The notes under the pieces are model-generated. The model was not told the DNA's origin. It made no database searches and was given only the letters and a program-made list of their open reading frames with translations. A stretch of DNA of 43,430 nt from Ignavibacteriota bacterium. GTDB taxonomy: Bacteria; Bacteroidota; Ignavibacteria; UBA10030. Location of the stretch: NCBI GenBank assembly GCA_003142475.1, contig PLMK01000031.1:41435-84864 (forward strand). The letters are read 5' to 3'. The number at the start of each line of letters is the position of its first letter. Within the stretch, counting starts at the first letter, position 1. The position numbers and the translations under genes are program-made. Positions 17,601-26,002 of this stretch are shown piece after piece.

Positions 17601-17701
17601 CAAAGACCTTCGATGCAAAGAATCTCGCTTCTGGCATTTACTTATACAGATTAGAAGCTGGTAATTATATCTCAGCAAAGAAGGTATGTTTATTGAAGTA
17701 A
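14627..17701 (+). CDS. Secreted glycoside hydrolase family 3 enzyme with CARDB, F5/8C and type IX sorting domains
   Basis: I start it at the GTG at 14627, matching the ATG of the homologous leader at 17833 and preceded by CAGGA; a TTG at 14582 adds 15 unlikely residues. The 1024-residue product has a signal peptide ending VAQ; a GH3 N-terminal barrel (about 24-310) with MADGPHGVRD, KHYNANHREN and VVSDWGS, where D241 is the expected nucleophile; a GH3 C-terminal domain (about 326-555); a fibronectin-like domain (about 560-675); a CARDB adhesion domain (about 678-782); a discoidin/F5-8C carbohydrate-binding domain (about 795-923); and a C-terminal YPNPCNPTTTI sorting domain. It is probably an exported beta-glucosidase or xylosidase; exact sugar unknown. 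Confidence 0.92.
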   Translation: MLRLIITTFFFTSTLVAQIKVEARIDTLLNQMTTEEKILQLHQEGSFNTADNTRLGIPGFVMADGPHGVRDINGSYATSFPVGIGMASMWDVDLAQQIGVAMGKEFRGKRKYQALGPCLDIDRDPRNGRSPETGGEDPYLCAQITTAVVKGIQSTPCIATIKHYNANHRENGRTTNNITAARRVLNEPAGLAFRTAIQQGGAMSVMNAYNKINGEYCAENYTLLTSILRTQWGFPFYVVSDWGSITNSERAIKAGCDICMGSAMYQYDLPSLVSSGVVSDTVLNNAVRHVLRTKIFAGMLDYQPPGDINDVNSTDHQQLCLEAGRKSLVLLKNQNKILPISKSVKSIALIGPSAAIAQIDGSGSSYVTPYFTITPRQGIESKIGTEKLLYAKGCDINSTDTSGFTAAVDYAKSADVVIYCGGLDGGQEGEGADRASGSTSLPGKQQELINILATANPNLVVAIFSGGVCNLSQCIDTIKGLIYAFYPGQEGGNALADVLFGDYNPGGKMPVTMPKDDSQLPAWNDNLDDDYGCGYRWYDKMGYVPQFAFGYGLSYTTFSYGNLKISPKSVAPGELVTVQVDVTNSGPQTGDEVVQLYLSHPESSIPMPTKELKAFKRITLDAGQTVTVEFTLTADELYYYNEVSDTYEVESGQFTVRVGSSSDNLRLYDSFEVRNGTRKPDLLITNIRMVPPYPLPGQKVIFYATVKNQGSAPTIAGSPLKLSFNVNGQQVSWSDEFTNSIPAGGMELICGNTWTANAVGTFNIEATVDPDKTVDECVETNNVFSSQFSVYPFPLQNLALNKSVIVSSVNLSAYRGTNAIDGNMNTQWRSVSSDPQFIIVDLGANAYINNVVLRWGTYAKEYYLQISDDTLVWTDVKHVLNINSGEDNISVGASARFVRMLGIQRQIAQFGFSIYEIEIYGTIPTGVNEKAQKSIIPSEYALLSAYPNPCNPTTTIAYDLPQESNVTLKVFNMLGQEVATLVNTRQRAGHYSKTFDAKNLASGIYLYRLEAGNYISAKKVCLLK

Positions 17702-17723
17702 CAACAGTTGCTTTGCAGAAATC

Positions 17724-17754
17724 AAAAAACTGAATGATATATCCGGTTTTTTTT
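17724..17754 (+). terminator. Terminator after the GH3 gene
   Basis: AAAAAACTG pairs with CCGGTTTTTT (one T-G wobble) around an AT-rich loop, and a run of eight T follows. It lies about 25 bases after the stop and just before the second leader repeat. Confidence 0.6.
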
Positions 17755-17764
17755 ATGGGTTGCT

Positions 17765-17898
17765 GAACTTGAATTTCATCCCATTTCTTGATTGATTAGT
17801 ACAGGTTATTCATATCAATCTCAGGAAAATCCATGCTTCGCTCAATCATTATAATTCTTCTCTTTACATCAGGTCTTTTTGCTCAAGTCAAAATTGAT
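17765..17898 (+). repeat. Shared leader plus signal-peptide repeat, copy 2
   Basis: This is the partner of 14559-14692: ungapped, about 80 percent identical, again ending shortly after the signal peptide (FAQVKID against VAQIKVE). After it the two proteins are unrelated. Confidence 0.85.
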
Positions 17899-19662
17899 TC
17901 TGTTCAGCAGGCGGCCGTACCAATCAATCCAAGTAAGGACACTCTTTTTTTGCATGTCCAGCGCCCGGATAAGGATACTGTACGGACATATGCTTCTCGT
18001 TATCGGATTGCCGCTTGCACACAGCCGAGTGCGAAAGCTTTCATCAACGGTAAGCAAACAAAAGTATATGCAAGCGGTGCATTTGTCGGGCTTCTACACA
18101 TAAACGTCGATACTAATACTTTTCGCCTCACCGTAAAGTCTATAGCAGGAGATTCGCTGTGGAAAGAATTTGTTATCCTCCGTCCAATGCCGATGAAGAA
18201 CTCACCGCACGATACGCTTGTCATTGAACAAGCGATGATGGAACCGTCCGAAGATATGTGGTTAACAACAGGCGACGTGCTGGAAGTAAAATTTAAGGGA
18301 AGTCCGGGATGGGAAGCATCATTTGATATACCGAATGTCGAATCAGGAATTCCAATGCGCGAACTTTCACCGAGCGAAGACGGCGGATTCACCGGTATTT
18401 ACAGTGGTCGTTATATAGTGAAACCGACAGATGAAACACGAGACGTGCAAATTAAATTTCACCTGAAGAAAAATTTCTGGAGCAGTGAAAAGGTTTTATC
18501 GAAAGCCAAAATATCTATTCTGCCAAAAGAACTGCCGCGCGTTGCAGAAGTTGTGGGCAAGCATCCATATCTCAATGCCGGACTTGGTGAAGATCGTCTC
18601 GGTGGATCGAAGCTGGGATTTCTTCAAGAAGGTGTTCGGGTTGAGATCACAGGTAAGATAGGCTCACAATATCGCGTTTGGCTTTCTGCGTCTATGGAAG
18701 CTTGGCTGCCGGAAGAATTCACAAAACTTCTGCCGCCGGATACGCCATTGCCGCGCGCACTTGCAGGGGCCATTTCTGCAACAAGTAACGGCTCAGAAGA
18801 TATTGTCGCGCTTGCCCTTTCCGAAAAACTTCCATACAGCAGTGAAATGTTGGTTAATCCCAATGTAGTTGCCGTAGATGTCTATGGTGCAACATCAAAC
18901 ACAAACTGGATTTCACAATCACGTTTTGTACAAGGAATCGAAAGCATCACATGGAAGCAAGTTGCCGCTGATCAGTACCGTATCATTATCAATCTTCTTC
19001 ATCCGCATTGGGGGTATGATATTGATTATACGGGTAGATCGCTGCGAATAAAAATCCGCAAGCCACCTGTGATTGCTTCGTCAGATTCAATTCTTTCGGG
19101 ACTCATCGTTGCTGTCGATGCAGGACACGGCGGCGAGAACCATGGCTCTATCGGCGCAACCGGTGTGTTTGAAAAAGATATAAATATTTCGATGGCACGT
19201 CATCTTGAGACAATTCTCACTTCCAAAGGCGTTCAAGTTGTGCTTACGCGTACGGAGAACGATGTTCCGACTATGTTAGAACGCATTGATAGAATTGTGC
19301 GTTCTGGTGCGCGCCTGCTTGTGAGCATTCACTGTAATTCTGCCGGCGATGCATCCGATCCACTTGCACTCCAGGGTGTCAGTACTTATTATCGATCTAT
19401 CGGATTCAAACCGCTTGCCGATATTATGTATGATAAAATGCTTGCTATAGGACTGAAACAATTTGGCGAAGTGGGCAGTTTCAACTTTACGCTCAACTCG
19501 CTAACACAACTGCCAAATGTATTAGTGGAAACAGCGTTTCTTTCTCATCCAGAAGATGAAATGCTTTTATTGGATGATGGATTCCGGAAAAAGGTAGCGG
19601 AACAAATTGCTACAGGATTGGAGGAATTTGAAAAAAAATACGGAAACCCGATCGAAAAGTAA
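17833..19662 (+). CDS. Exported N-acetylmuramoyl-L-alanine amidase (Amidase_3) with SH3-like and AMIN-like regions
   Basis: This 609-residue protein has a signal peptide ending LFAQ, a long N-terminal beta-rich part, an SH3-like segment (about 239-298), an AMIN-like region (about 325-415) and a C-terminal zinc amidase (about 424-605). Zinc ligands are H432 in DAGHGG, E447 in GVFEKD and H500 in SIHCNS; the catalytic glutamate lies in NVLVETAFLSHPED. It cleaves the amide between muramic acid and the peptide stem in the periplasm, for cell separation or wall turnover. Single gene between two exported proteins; its leader and signal peptide are near-copies of those of the GH3 gene. Confidence 0.93.
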   Translation: MLRSIIIILLFTSGLFAQVKIDSVQQAAVPINPSKDTLFLHVQRPDKDTVRTYASRYRIAACTQPSAKAFINGKQTKVYASGAFVGLLHINVDTNTFRLTVKSIAGDSLWKEFVILRPMPMKNSPHDTLVIEQAMMEPSEDMWLTTGDVLEVKFKGSPGWEASFDIPNVESGIPMRELSPSEDGGFTGIYSGRYIVKPTDETRDVQIKFHLKKNFWSSEKVLSKAKISILPKELPRVAEVVGKHPYLNAGLGEDRLGGSKLGFLQEGVRVEITGKIGSQYRVWLSASMEAWLPEEFTKLLPPDTPLPRALAGAISATSNGSEDIVALALSEKLPYSSEMLVNPNVVAVDVYGATSNTNWISQSRFVQGIESITWKQVAADQYRIIINLLHPHWGYDIDYTGRSLRIKIRKPPVIASSDSILSGLIVAVDAGHGGENHGSIGATGVFEKDINISMARHLETILTSKGVQVVLTRTENDVPTMLERIDRIVRSGARLLVSIHCNSAGDASDPLALQGVSTYYRSIGFKPLADIMYDKMLAIGLKQFGEVGSFNFTLNSLTQLPNVLVETAFLSHPEDEMLLLDDGFRKKVAEQIATGLEEFEKKYGNPIEK

Positions 19663-19786
19663 TATACTTCTATATTAATGGGCGATTGTGCTTTTAATCA
19701 TTGACAATAGTCCTATCAATATTTACATTCCGTAAGTTACCTTTCTTAAATTGATACTTTAATAATTGCTTATGCATGGAGGCTAT

Positions 19787-22700
19787 ATGCAGTTACTGCC
19801 CAAAAATTACATAAATAATTTTCTCACATTCATCATTCTCTTTATTTGCTTTACACTGGCATTATACGCGCAAATGCCGACAATCTTAATGAATGGTACG
19901 AGTTCCAATTCTACCCCTGATGCACCAATAGCAATAGGAGGGAATAATGATGAGCCAACAAGCTTCTCAGCCAATTGGGATTCAGTCAGTGGAGCTATGG
20001 GGTACCTATTAGATGTCGCATTAGATAATGGATTCACAACATTTGTTACTGGATTTAATGATAAAGATGTTGCAAATGTTACAAGTTATTCAGTTACAGG
20101 ATTAAGTGCCAACACAATATATCACTATCGAGTCAGAGCATATAATACATATGGAATAAGTGTAAACTCGAACACCATAGATGCAAAAACAATGATGACA
20201 ACCCCAACTGCAACAGCAGCGACTAATGTATTGCAGACGAGCTTTTCAGCAAATTGGAATTCAGTTGAAGGTGCAACCCGATATTATTTAGACGTGGCAA
20301 CGGACGCAGGATTCACAACACATGTAGCTGGCTATATTGAAAAAGAAGTGGCAAACGTATTAACTTACAGTGTAACAGGATTGAATGTGGGTACAACATA
20401 TTATTATCGTGTTTGCGCAAATAATACTGATGGTGGTGCAAGCAAATACTCGAATAGTATTAACGTTACAACATTCAATGGTTCTCCCACTATTACATCC
20501 TTCACACCAACCTCCGGACCCATTGGCACAACGGTAACGATTACTGGCACGAACTTAAATCCTGTCGCTACAAATAATGTGGTTTACTTCGGAGCAGTGA
20601 AGGCGCAAGTACTTTCATCGGCCAGCACTCAATTAACAGTGACTGTACCAATTGGAGCGACATATCAACCAATTACAATAACAGACATAACGACAGGATT
20701 GACGGCATACTCTACTAAACCGTTCACAGTTACTTTTCCCAGTTCACAGATCGTTGATGCAACATCATTTGCTTCTCAGGTTGACTTCACAACGGGGATG
20801 CATCCACAGAGTGCTACCATCGGTGATGTAGATGGAGATGGTAAACCTGACCTCATCGTTGCAAACCAAGATGACGGCACAGTTTCAGTTTTCAGAAATA
20901 AAAGTAATTCCGGTTCCATAACTGTAAGTTCCTTTGACTCCAGGGTTGACTTCTCGACGGGATCGGCTCCATCTGGCGTTGCCATAGGAGATCTGGATGG
21001 AGATGGTAAACCCGATTTAGTTATTACAAACCAGAACAGCAACACAGTTTCAATTTTAAGGAATACAAGCACTTCCAGTTCGATAACGGCAAGCTCCTTT
21101 GCTTCTAAGGTTGACTTTACGACTGGAACGAATCCACAAGGTGTTGCCATAAGTGATATAGACGGAGATGGTAAACCTGACGTAATTGTTACGAACTTGA
21201 ACAGTGGAACGGTTTCGGTCTTTAGGAATACAAGTACTTCCGGTTCGATAACGGCAAGCTCTTTTGTTACCAAGGTTGACTTCACGACAGGATCGAACCC
21301 ATGGCGTGTAGCAATTAGTGATGTAGATTGTGATGGCAAACCAGACTTAGTTATTGCAGATTTTTATAGCAATACCGTATCGATATTGCGTAATACAAGC
21401 ACTTCCGGTTCTATAACTGCAAGTTCTTTTGCTCCCAAGGTTGGTTTCACGACAGATGTGTCTCCATATAATAGTATTGCAATTGGTGATGTAGATAGTG
21501 ACGGCAAACCCGATTTAGTTGTTACTAATTATAGCAATAGTTCTGTCTCAGTTTTCAGGAATACAAGCACTGTCGGTTCCATAACTGCAAGTTCCTTTGC
21601 TTCTAGGATTGACTTCACAACAGGAGTGAATCCATGGAGTGCTGCCATTAGTGATGTAAATGGAGATGGTAAACCTGATTTAATTGTTACAAGCCCATAC
21701 AGTGGTACTGTCTCCGTCTTTAAGAACACAAGTACTGCCGGCTCGATAACAACAAGCTCTTTTGCTTCCAAGGTTGATTTCGCGGCGAGATCAGGTGCAA
21801 ATAGTATCGCCATTGGTGATGTGGATGGAGACGGCAAACCTGATGTAGTTGTTGGAAATTATAGTGCTGGTTCAGTTTCTGTTTTGCGGAATATGATGGG
21901 TGGTTCACTTCCTCATCCTACTATCATTTCCTTCACACCAATACGCAACGCGCTTAATGTAGTACAAAGCACTGGTGTTACTGTTACTTTTGATACATCT
22001 ATGAACGCTGCAACATTTACAGACAGCGCGATTCGTATCAATGGATCGTTGAGTGGTTTACATCCGAGTGTGTTTAGTTATAATGAGCTTGCTCATACTG
22101 TTACCGTTACACCGAATACACAATTCAAAATTGGCGAACTTGTAACAGTAACACTTACAAGCAGGATCAAGAGCCTGACTGGTGATTCACTGACAAATGG
22201 TTATAGCTGGAGTTTCACAGTGATGACCAATGCCTGTTCTGGACTTGTTTACCAGAGTTCAACTGTGGGAGTTGGAAATACACCCTGGTATTTGGCAGCG
22301 GCGGATTTCAACGGAGATTCAGCAATAGATTTGGCTGTTGTAAATAATTACAGCAACGATGTTTCGATCTTGACAAATAATGGAAAGGGAATATTCACTA
22401 AAACTTCGACAATCAAAGTGGGAAATTATCCGGGTTCGATAGCAACAGCAGATCTGGACGGCGATGGTGATATGGATTTGGCTGTCACTAATAGCGGAAG
22501 TAATACTGTTTCGATATTAAAGAACAATGGACATGGAACATTTACACAAACCTCTACAGTGAGTGTTCCGGGTAATCCTTGGAATGTAGCAGCAGCGGAT
22601 CTGGATGGCGATGGAGCAATCGATTTAGCCATAGCAGGTTATTCTGGCACCGTTTCCATTTTAAAGAACGATGGGAGTGGGTCTTTTACTCTAACGTCAA

Positions 22701-25700
22701 CTATAACGGTAGGAAGTCATGCATATTCAGTAACAGCAGCAGATTTGAATGGTGATGGTGCAATCGATCTCGCAGTAACAGATTATGGATTAAACACTGT
22801 CGCGATATTAACGAACAGTGGCAGCGGCGGATTCATACTAACATCGACGATAAATGTAGGAGAGGGGTCGATGGCTGCAGCGGCGGCAGATTTGGATGGA
22901 GATGGAGCTATCGATTTAGCAGTCGCAAATTTTTATTCAAACACAATCTCGATATTAAAGAATAATGGTAGTGGAACATTTACACTGACATCAACAATAA
23001 ACACAGAAAATTATCCAACTTCAATAATAGCTATGGATGCTGAGGGAAAGGGTATTATGGATTTGGCTGTTGTTAATGCTGGGTCTGGCAGTGTTTCAAT
23101 CTTGAAAAATAATGGAAGCGGATCCTTTACACTGGCGTCAACCGCGAGTACCGATATAGGAAGTTCACCACGAATAGTAACGACGGCAGATTTGGATGGA
23201 GATGGAAGAATTGATTTGGCAGCAGTAATCCTTAATTTGAATTCTGTTTCGATTATAAAGAACCGCGCATCGCATGATACAATTCCTTTACAGGAAATTG
23301 TCCAAGTCGCAGGCGGCACATTCCAAATGGGGAGCAATGATCCAAACGATTATCTAGCAAGTCCACCGCATTCAGTATCACTCGGTTCATATTACATCGA
23401 CAAATATGAGGTCACGTACGAAAAGTGGACGGAAGTAAGAAATTGGGCTCTGACACACGGATATGCAAGCGCCGATATTGCGGTGGGAGTAAACGGATAC
23501 TCTCCAGTCGGAACGAATAATCCGGTCGGCGATGTGAATTGGTATGATATATTGAAATGGTGTAACGCACGCTCAGAGAAAGATAGCTTAACGCCGGTAT
23601 ATTATACAAGAGGTGCAAAAGACACGGTCTATCGTACAGGTGAACTCGATTTGGCTGCAGACGCGGTTAAATGGACAGCAAATGGCTATCGTTTGCCGAC
23701 AGAAGCAGAGTGGGAATTTGCAGCACGTGGCGGGAATCAAACGCATGGTTATATGTACAGCGGGAGTAATACGTTAGGGGATGTAGCCTGGTATTATACA
23801 AATTCAGGAAACACTACTCATCAAGTCGGAATAAAATCTGCAAATGAACTTGGTATCTATGATATGAGTGGCAATGCATCTGAGCGGTGCTGGGATTGGT
23901 GTAACACCTATGATGCATCGCCACAGATAGATCCGAAGGGGCCGACTTCTGGTTATGCATATCGTGTAGTGCGGGGCGGCTCATTCGCCAGCGCTGGCCC
24001 TAACGACGACAACTGCCGGGTTGCTTATCGTACAAATGCCGTCCCCGCGGGAGGACGCTACGACAACTACGGATTCCGTTGTGCCTCAACCATTTTACAG
24101 AACCATGTATCAGGCGCTACAATCGGAATTTCTTCTTCACGGCTTTCCTTTGGTTCCGTTTCAGTTGGAAGCAGTAAGAGTGAATACTTAAAAATTTACA
24201 ATTATGGTACCGACAGTTCTCTCGTCGTCAGCAATATTACTTCCTCTAACGCTACATTTATAGTTAATCGAACATCGCTCACTATTGCACCTTCAGGATG
24301 TGATAGTATTCTTGTAACGTTTCTACCGACAACAAAGGGTACAATTTTTAATGATAGTCTAATTTTATCGAACAATGATACTGTAAAGCCTAATATAAAG
24401 GTTTCTCTGACTGGTTCATCAACCTTTAGTCAACCCAAGGTTGCATTTACAATAAACTTGGGGGGACCAGTCTATGCTGGTATCAGTGTATTAGGCGACA
24501 ATGCGCTGTATGCAATTGCGTCAGGGTACGCAGTATATCGAATGAATGCAGCCGGCTCTATTGCCTACATGCTTCAAGTCGCTGGCGACATTCGCTCCTC
24601 CAGTTCCATTGCATATGACACGACAGTGTACATTGCATCATCTGATCGAAATCTTTATGCGTTTTCGAAAGATGGAAATTCCATATGGGTATTACCAACA
24701 GGCGGTGTCCTTACTGCAACACCTGTTGTTGATTCTATTGCAAATCGATTATATATAGGAGTATCTAACCACAATTTCATTGCTGTGAATCGATCGACAG
24801 GAAAAGTTGACTGGAATTATTTTGCAGATGGAGAAATCAGGAACTCAGCGGTGGTCACCAACGATCGTAAATTGGTCTTCGCAACACAAAAAGGTACACT
24901 CTATGGCTTCGATTTAAATAATCTCACTTCACCGGCAACACCAACATGGCAAATAGCTTTACCAGATACGACCCCGAGTTCAATTGCATTAGATAACCAG
25001 GGTTATATTTATGTTGGTACAAGTGTAGGTCGATTATTGAAAATCTCGATGCAAATAAATCAACAGCCTTCGATCGTATGGCAAGTACAGCTTGGTCAGG
25101 CTATTGTTGGTTCTCCTGTTATTGATGCGAGTGGAATATTGTATGCCGGGTCATTGGATGCGAATCTATATGCCGTTGACATTCAGTCGGGTTCTGTGAA
25201 ATGGTCGTTTTCCACAAAAGGTGCTATCCGGTCAACTCCTGCTATATCCGATGCCGGCAATATTTTTGTTGCTAATGACAGCGGTGAGGTAATTTTGCTG
25301 GATACAAGTAAGAATATGCTCTGGTATTACAAGGCAAGCAGTGCCATTGCAGCTCCTCTTCTGTATTATAAATCGACCTTATATGTAGGAACACTTGGAA
25401 ATCAGGTTATTGCGTTGTATGACGCAGCTGATTCGTCACTTCTCCACAAAACTGAGTCTTCACAACAAAAAACCGGGAAACCGGTCTGGGCAACATTCCA
25501 GGGAAACAACCAAAGAACTGGTCTGTTTTCATCATCCGGAACAACCGGCGGAACAACTGGAATTAAAAACTCGAGTAGCGATCTTCCAATCGATTATACT
25601 CTGATGCAGAATTATCCTAATCCTTTCAACCCATCAACAACGATTCAGTTTGCTTTGCCCAAAGAGGGAAGAGTGTCTATTAAGATATTCAATATGCTTG

Positions 25701-25852
25701 GAAAGCACATTGCCACACTTATTGATGAGTTTCAGTATGCGGGATATCATGAAGTGACCTTTAATTTGGACTCCTTCTCAAGCGGAATATATTTCTATCA
25801 GATGAGAGCAGGATCTTTCATTGAGACTAAAAAAATGATGCTGATGAAATAA
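19787..25852 (+). CDS. Giant multidomain surface protein (FN3, IPT, two VCBS blocks, FGE-like, PQQ-like propeller, type IX sorting)
   Basis: The start is the ATG at 19787, with GGAGG at 19778-19782; a TTG at 19766 is too early. The 2021-residue order is: signal peptide ending LYAQ; two fibronectin III repeats (about 44-230); IPT/TIG (235-316); seven VCBS/FG-GAP repeats (324-704); a Big_5-type Ig domain (711-814); seven more VCBS repeats (822-1165); a formylglycine-enzyme/C-type-lectin domain (1170-1433) with GTFQMGS, RLPTEAEWEFAARGG and YGFRCAS; a HYDIN/choice-of-anchor-D Ig domain (1445-1543); a PQQ-like propeller (1552-1885); and a NYPNPFNPSTTI sorting domain (1935-2021). Many DGDGxPDL-type calcium loops are present. 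It is likely a cell-surface or released adhesin; the ligand is unknown. Confidence 0.9.
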   Translation: MQLLPKNYINNFLTFIILFICFTLALYAQMPTILMNGTSSNSTPDAPIAIGGNNDEPTSFSANWDSVSGAMGYLLDVALDNGFTTFVTGFNDKDVANVTSYSVTGLSANTIYHYRVRAYNTYGISVNSNTIDAKTMMTTPTATAATNVLQTSFSANWNSVEGATRYYLDVATDAGFTTHVAGYIEKEVANVLTYSVTGLNVGTTYYYRVCANNTDGGASKYSNSINVTTFNGSPTITSFTPTSGPIGTTVTITGTNLNPVATNNVVYFGAVKAQVLSSASTQLTVTVPIGATYQPITITDITTGLTAYSTKPFTVTFPSSQIVDATSFASQVDFTTGMHPQSATIGDVDGDGKPDLIVANQDDGTVSVFRNKSNSGSITVSSFDSRVDFSTGSAPSGVAIGDLDGDGKPDLVITNQNSNTVSILRNTSTSSSITASSFASKVDFTTGTNPQGVAISDIDGDGKPDVIVTNLNSGTVSVFRNTSTSGSITASSFVTKVDFTTGSNPWRVAISDVDCDGKPDLVIADFYSNTVSILRNTSTSGSITASSFAPKVGFTTDVSPYNSIAIGDVDSDGKPDLVVTNYSNSSVSVFRNTSTVGSITASSFASRIDFTTGVNPWSAAISDVNGDGKPDLIVTSPYSGTVSVFKNTSTAGSITTSSFASKVDFAARSGANSIAIGDVDGDGKPDVVVGNYSAGSVSVLRNMMGGSLPHPTIISFTPIRNALNVVQSTGVTVTFDTSMNAATFTDSAIRINGSLSGLHPSVFSYNELAHTVTVTPNTQFKIGELVTVTLTSRIKSLTGDSLTNGYSWSFTVMTNACSGLVYQSSTVGVGNTPWYLAAADFNGDSAIDLAVVNNYSNDVSILTNNGKGIFTKTSTIKVGNYPGSIATADLDGDGDMDLAVTNSGSNTVSILKNNGHGTFTQTSTVSVPGNPWNVAAADLDGDGAIDLAIAGYSGTVSILKNDGSGSFTLTSTITVGSHAYSVTAADLNGDGAIDLAVTDYGLNTVAILTNSGSGGFILTSTINVGEGSMAAAAADLDGDGAIDLAVANFYSNTISILKNNGSGTFTLTSTINTENYPTSIIAMDAEGKGIMDLAVVNAGSGSVSILKNNGSGSFTLASTASTDIGSSPRIVTTADLDGDGRIDLAAVILNLNSVSIIKNRASHDTIPLQEIVQVAGGTFQMGSNDPNDYLASPPHSVSLGSYYIDKYEVTYEKWTEVRNWALTHGYASADIAVGVNGYSPVGTNNPVGDVNWYDILKWCNARSEKDSLTPVYYTRGAKDTVYRTGELDLAADAVKWTANGYRLPTEAEWEFAARGGNQTHGYMYSGSNTLGDVAWYYTNSGNTTHQVGIKSANELGIYDMSGNASERCWDWCNTYDASPQIDPKGPTSGYAYRVVRGGSFASAGPNDDNCRVAYRTNAVPAGGRYDNYGFRCASTILQNHVSGATIGISSSRLSFGSVSVGSSKSEYLKIYNYGTDSSLVVSNITSSNATFIVNRTSLTIAPSGCDSILVTFLPTTKGTIFNDSLILSNNDTVKPNIKVSLTGSSTFSQPKVAFTINLGGPVYAGISVLGDNALYAIASGYAVYRMNAAGSIAYMLQVAGDIRSSSSIAYDTTVYIASSDRNLYAFSKDGNSIWVLPTGGVLTATPVVDSIANRLYIGVSNHNFIAVNRSTGKVDWNYFADGEIRNSAVVTNDRKLVFATQKGTLYGFDLNNLTSPATPTWQIALPDTTPSSIALDNQGYIYVGTSVGRLLKISMQINQQPSIVWQVQLGQAIVGSPVIDASGILYAGSLDANLYAVDIQSGSVKWSFSTKGAIRSTPAISDAGNIFVANDSGEVILLDTSKNMLWYYKASSAIAAPLLYYKSTLYVGTLGNQVIALYDAADSSLLHKTESSQQKTGKPVWATFQGNNQRTGLFSSSGTTGGTTGIKNSSSDLPIDYTLMQNYPNPFNPSTTIQFALPKEGRVSIKIFNMLGKHIATLIDEFQYAGYHEVTFNLDSFSSGIYFYQMRAGSFIETKKMMLMK
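20756..21900 (+). repeat. Seven tandem VCBS/FG-GAP repeats, block 1
   Basis: Repeats of about 53 codons, each with SSFASKVDFTTG-like entry, a DVDGDGKPDLVV-type calcium loop and a TVSVFRNTSTSGSIT ending. I count seven copies. The fifth (VGFTTDVSPYNS) and seventh (VDFAARSG) deviate most. Seven is the blade number of FG-GAP propellers. Confidence 0.85.
22250..23280 (+). repeat. Seven tandem VCBS/FG-GAP repeats, block 2
   Basis: Repeats of about 46 codons with STINVG-like entry, ADLDGDGAIDLAV calcium loop and SILKNNGSGTFT ending; seven copies counted. The sixth has a spoiled loop (DAEGKGIMDLAV). This is a different subfamily from block 1, so the two blocks did not arise from a recent block duplication. 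Confidence 0.85.
23971..24090 (+). other. Candidate diversity-generating retroelement variable region
   Basis: By hand count this 120-base stretch is about 62 percent GC (75 of 120), against about 38 percent in the next 120 bases. It encodes the end of the FGE-like domain in the frame RGGSF...CRVAYR...P...R...GFRCA. Many codons at the non-conserved positions end in C with changed first and second bases (TTC, GCC, AGC, GGC, GAC, AAC, GTC, CCC, TAC), the pattern left when AAC codons of a template are mutated at adenines. The fold and position match known variable proteins of these systems. No template repeat or reverse transcriptase was found in the window. Confidence 0.45.
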
Positions 25853-25871
25853 TTTCAAAGACTCTCATTAT

Positions 25872-25913
25872 AATGCCTGTTATCTTTCTGATCAAAGATA
25901 ACAGGCATTTTCA
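25872..25913 (+). terminator. Strong terminator after the giant surface protein
   Basis: A perfect 16-base stem, AATGCCTGTTATCTTT (25872-25887) with its complement at 25894-25909, a 6-base loop, and a short T-run. It starts 20 bases after the stop codon and isolates argH from the upstream genes, so argH needs its own promoter in 25914-26002. Confidence 0.88.
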
Positions 25914-26002
25914 TTATACCTCTCCGTTGCTCTCCCGCTTGAAATTCCGTATCTTGGTAGTAAGAAATCTTTCATTCATCATTATACTATTGGATATTCA
26001 AA

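Noticed and set aside
20756-21900. Regularly spaced repeats that could suggest a CRISPR array
   Set aside because: The repeats are in frame, about 159 bases long, degenerate, and encode protein blades; there are no short identical repeats with unique spacers.
20776-23337. Several open frames on the minus strand opposite the VCBS repeats (for example 20776-21339, 21529-21837, 23011-23337)
   Set aside because: They are antisense shadows of the repetitive DGDG coding sequence, with repeated SPSTSPM-like text and no family resemblance.
23971-24090. Search for a template repeat and reverse transcriptase partner in the same window
   Set aside because: Every substantial frame is accounted for by other genes and no second copy of the tract was seen by eye, so no complete retroelement is claimed here.
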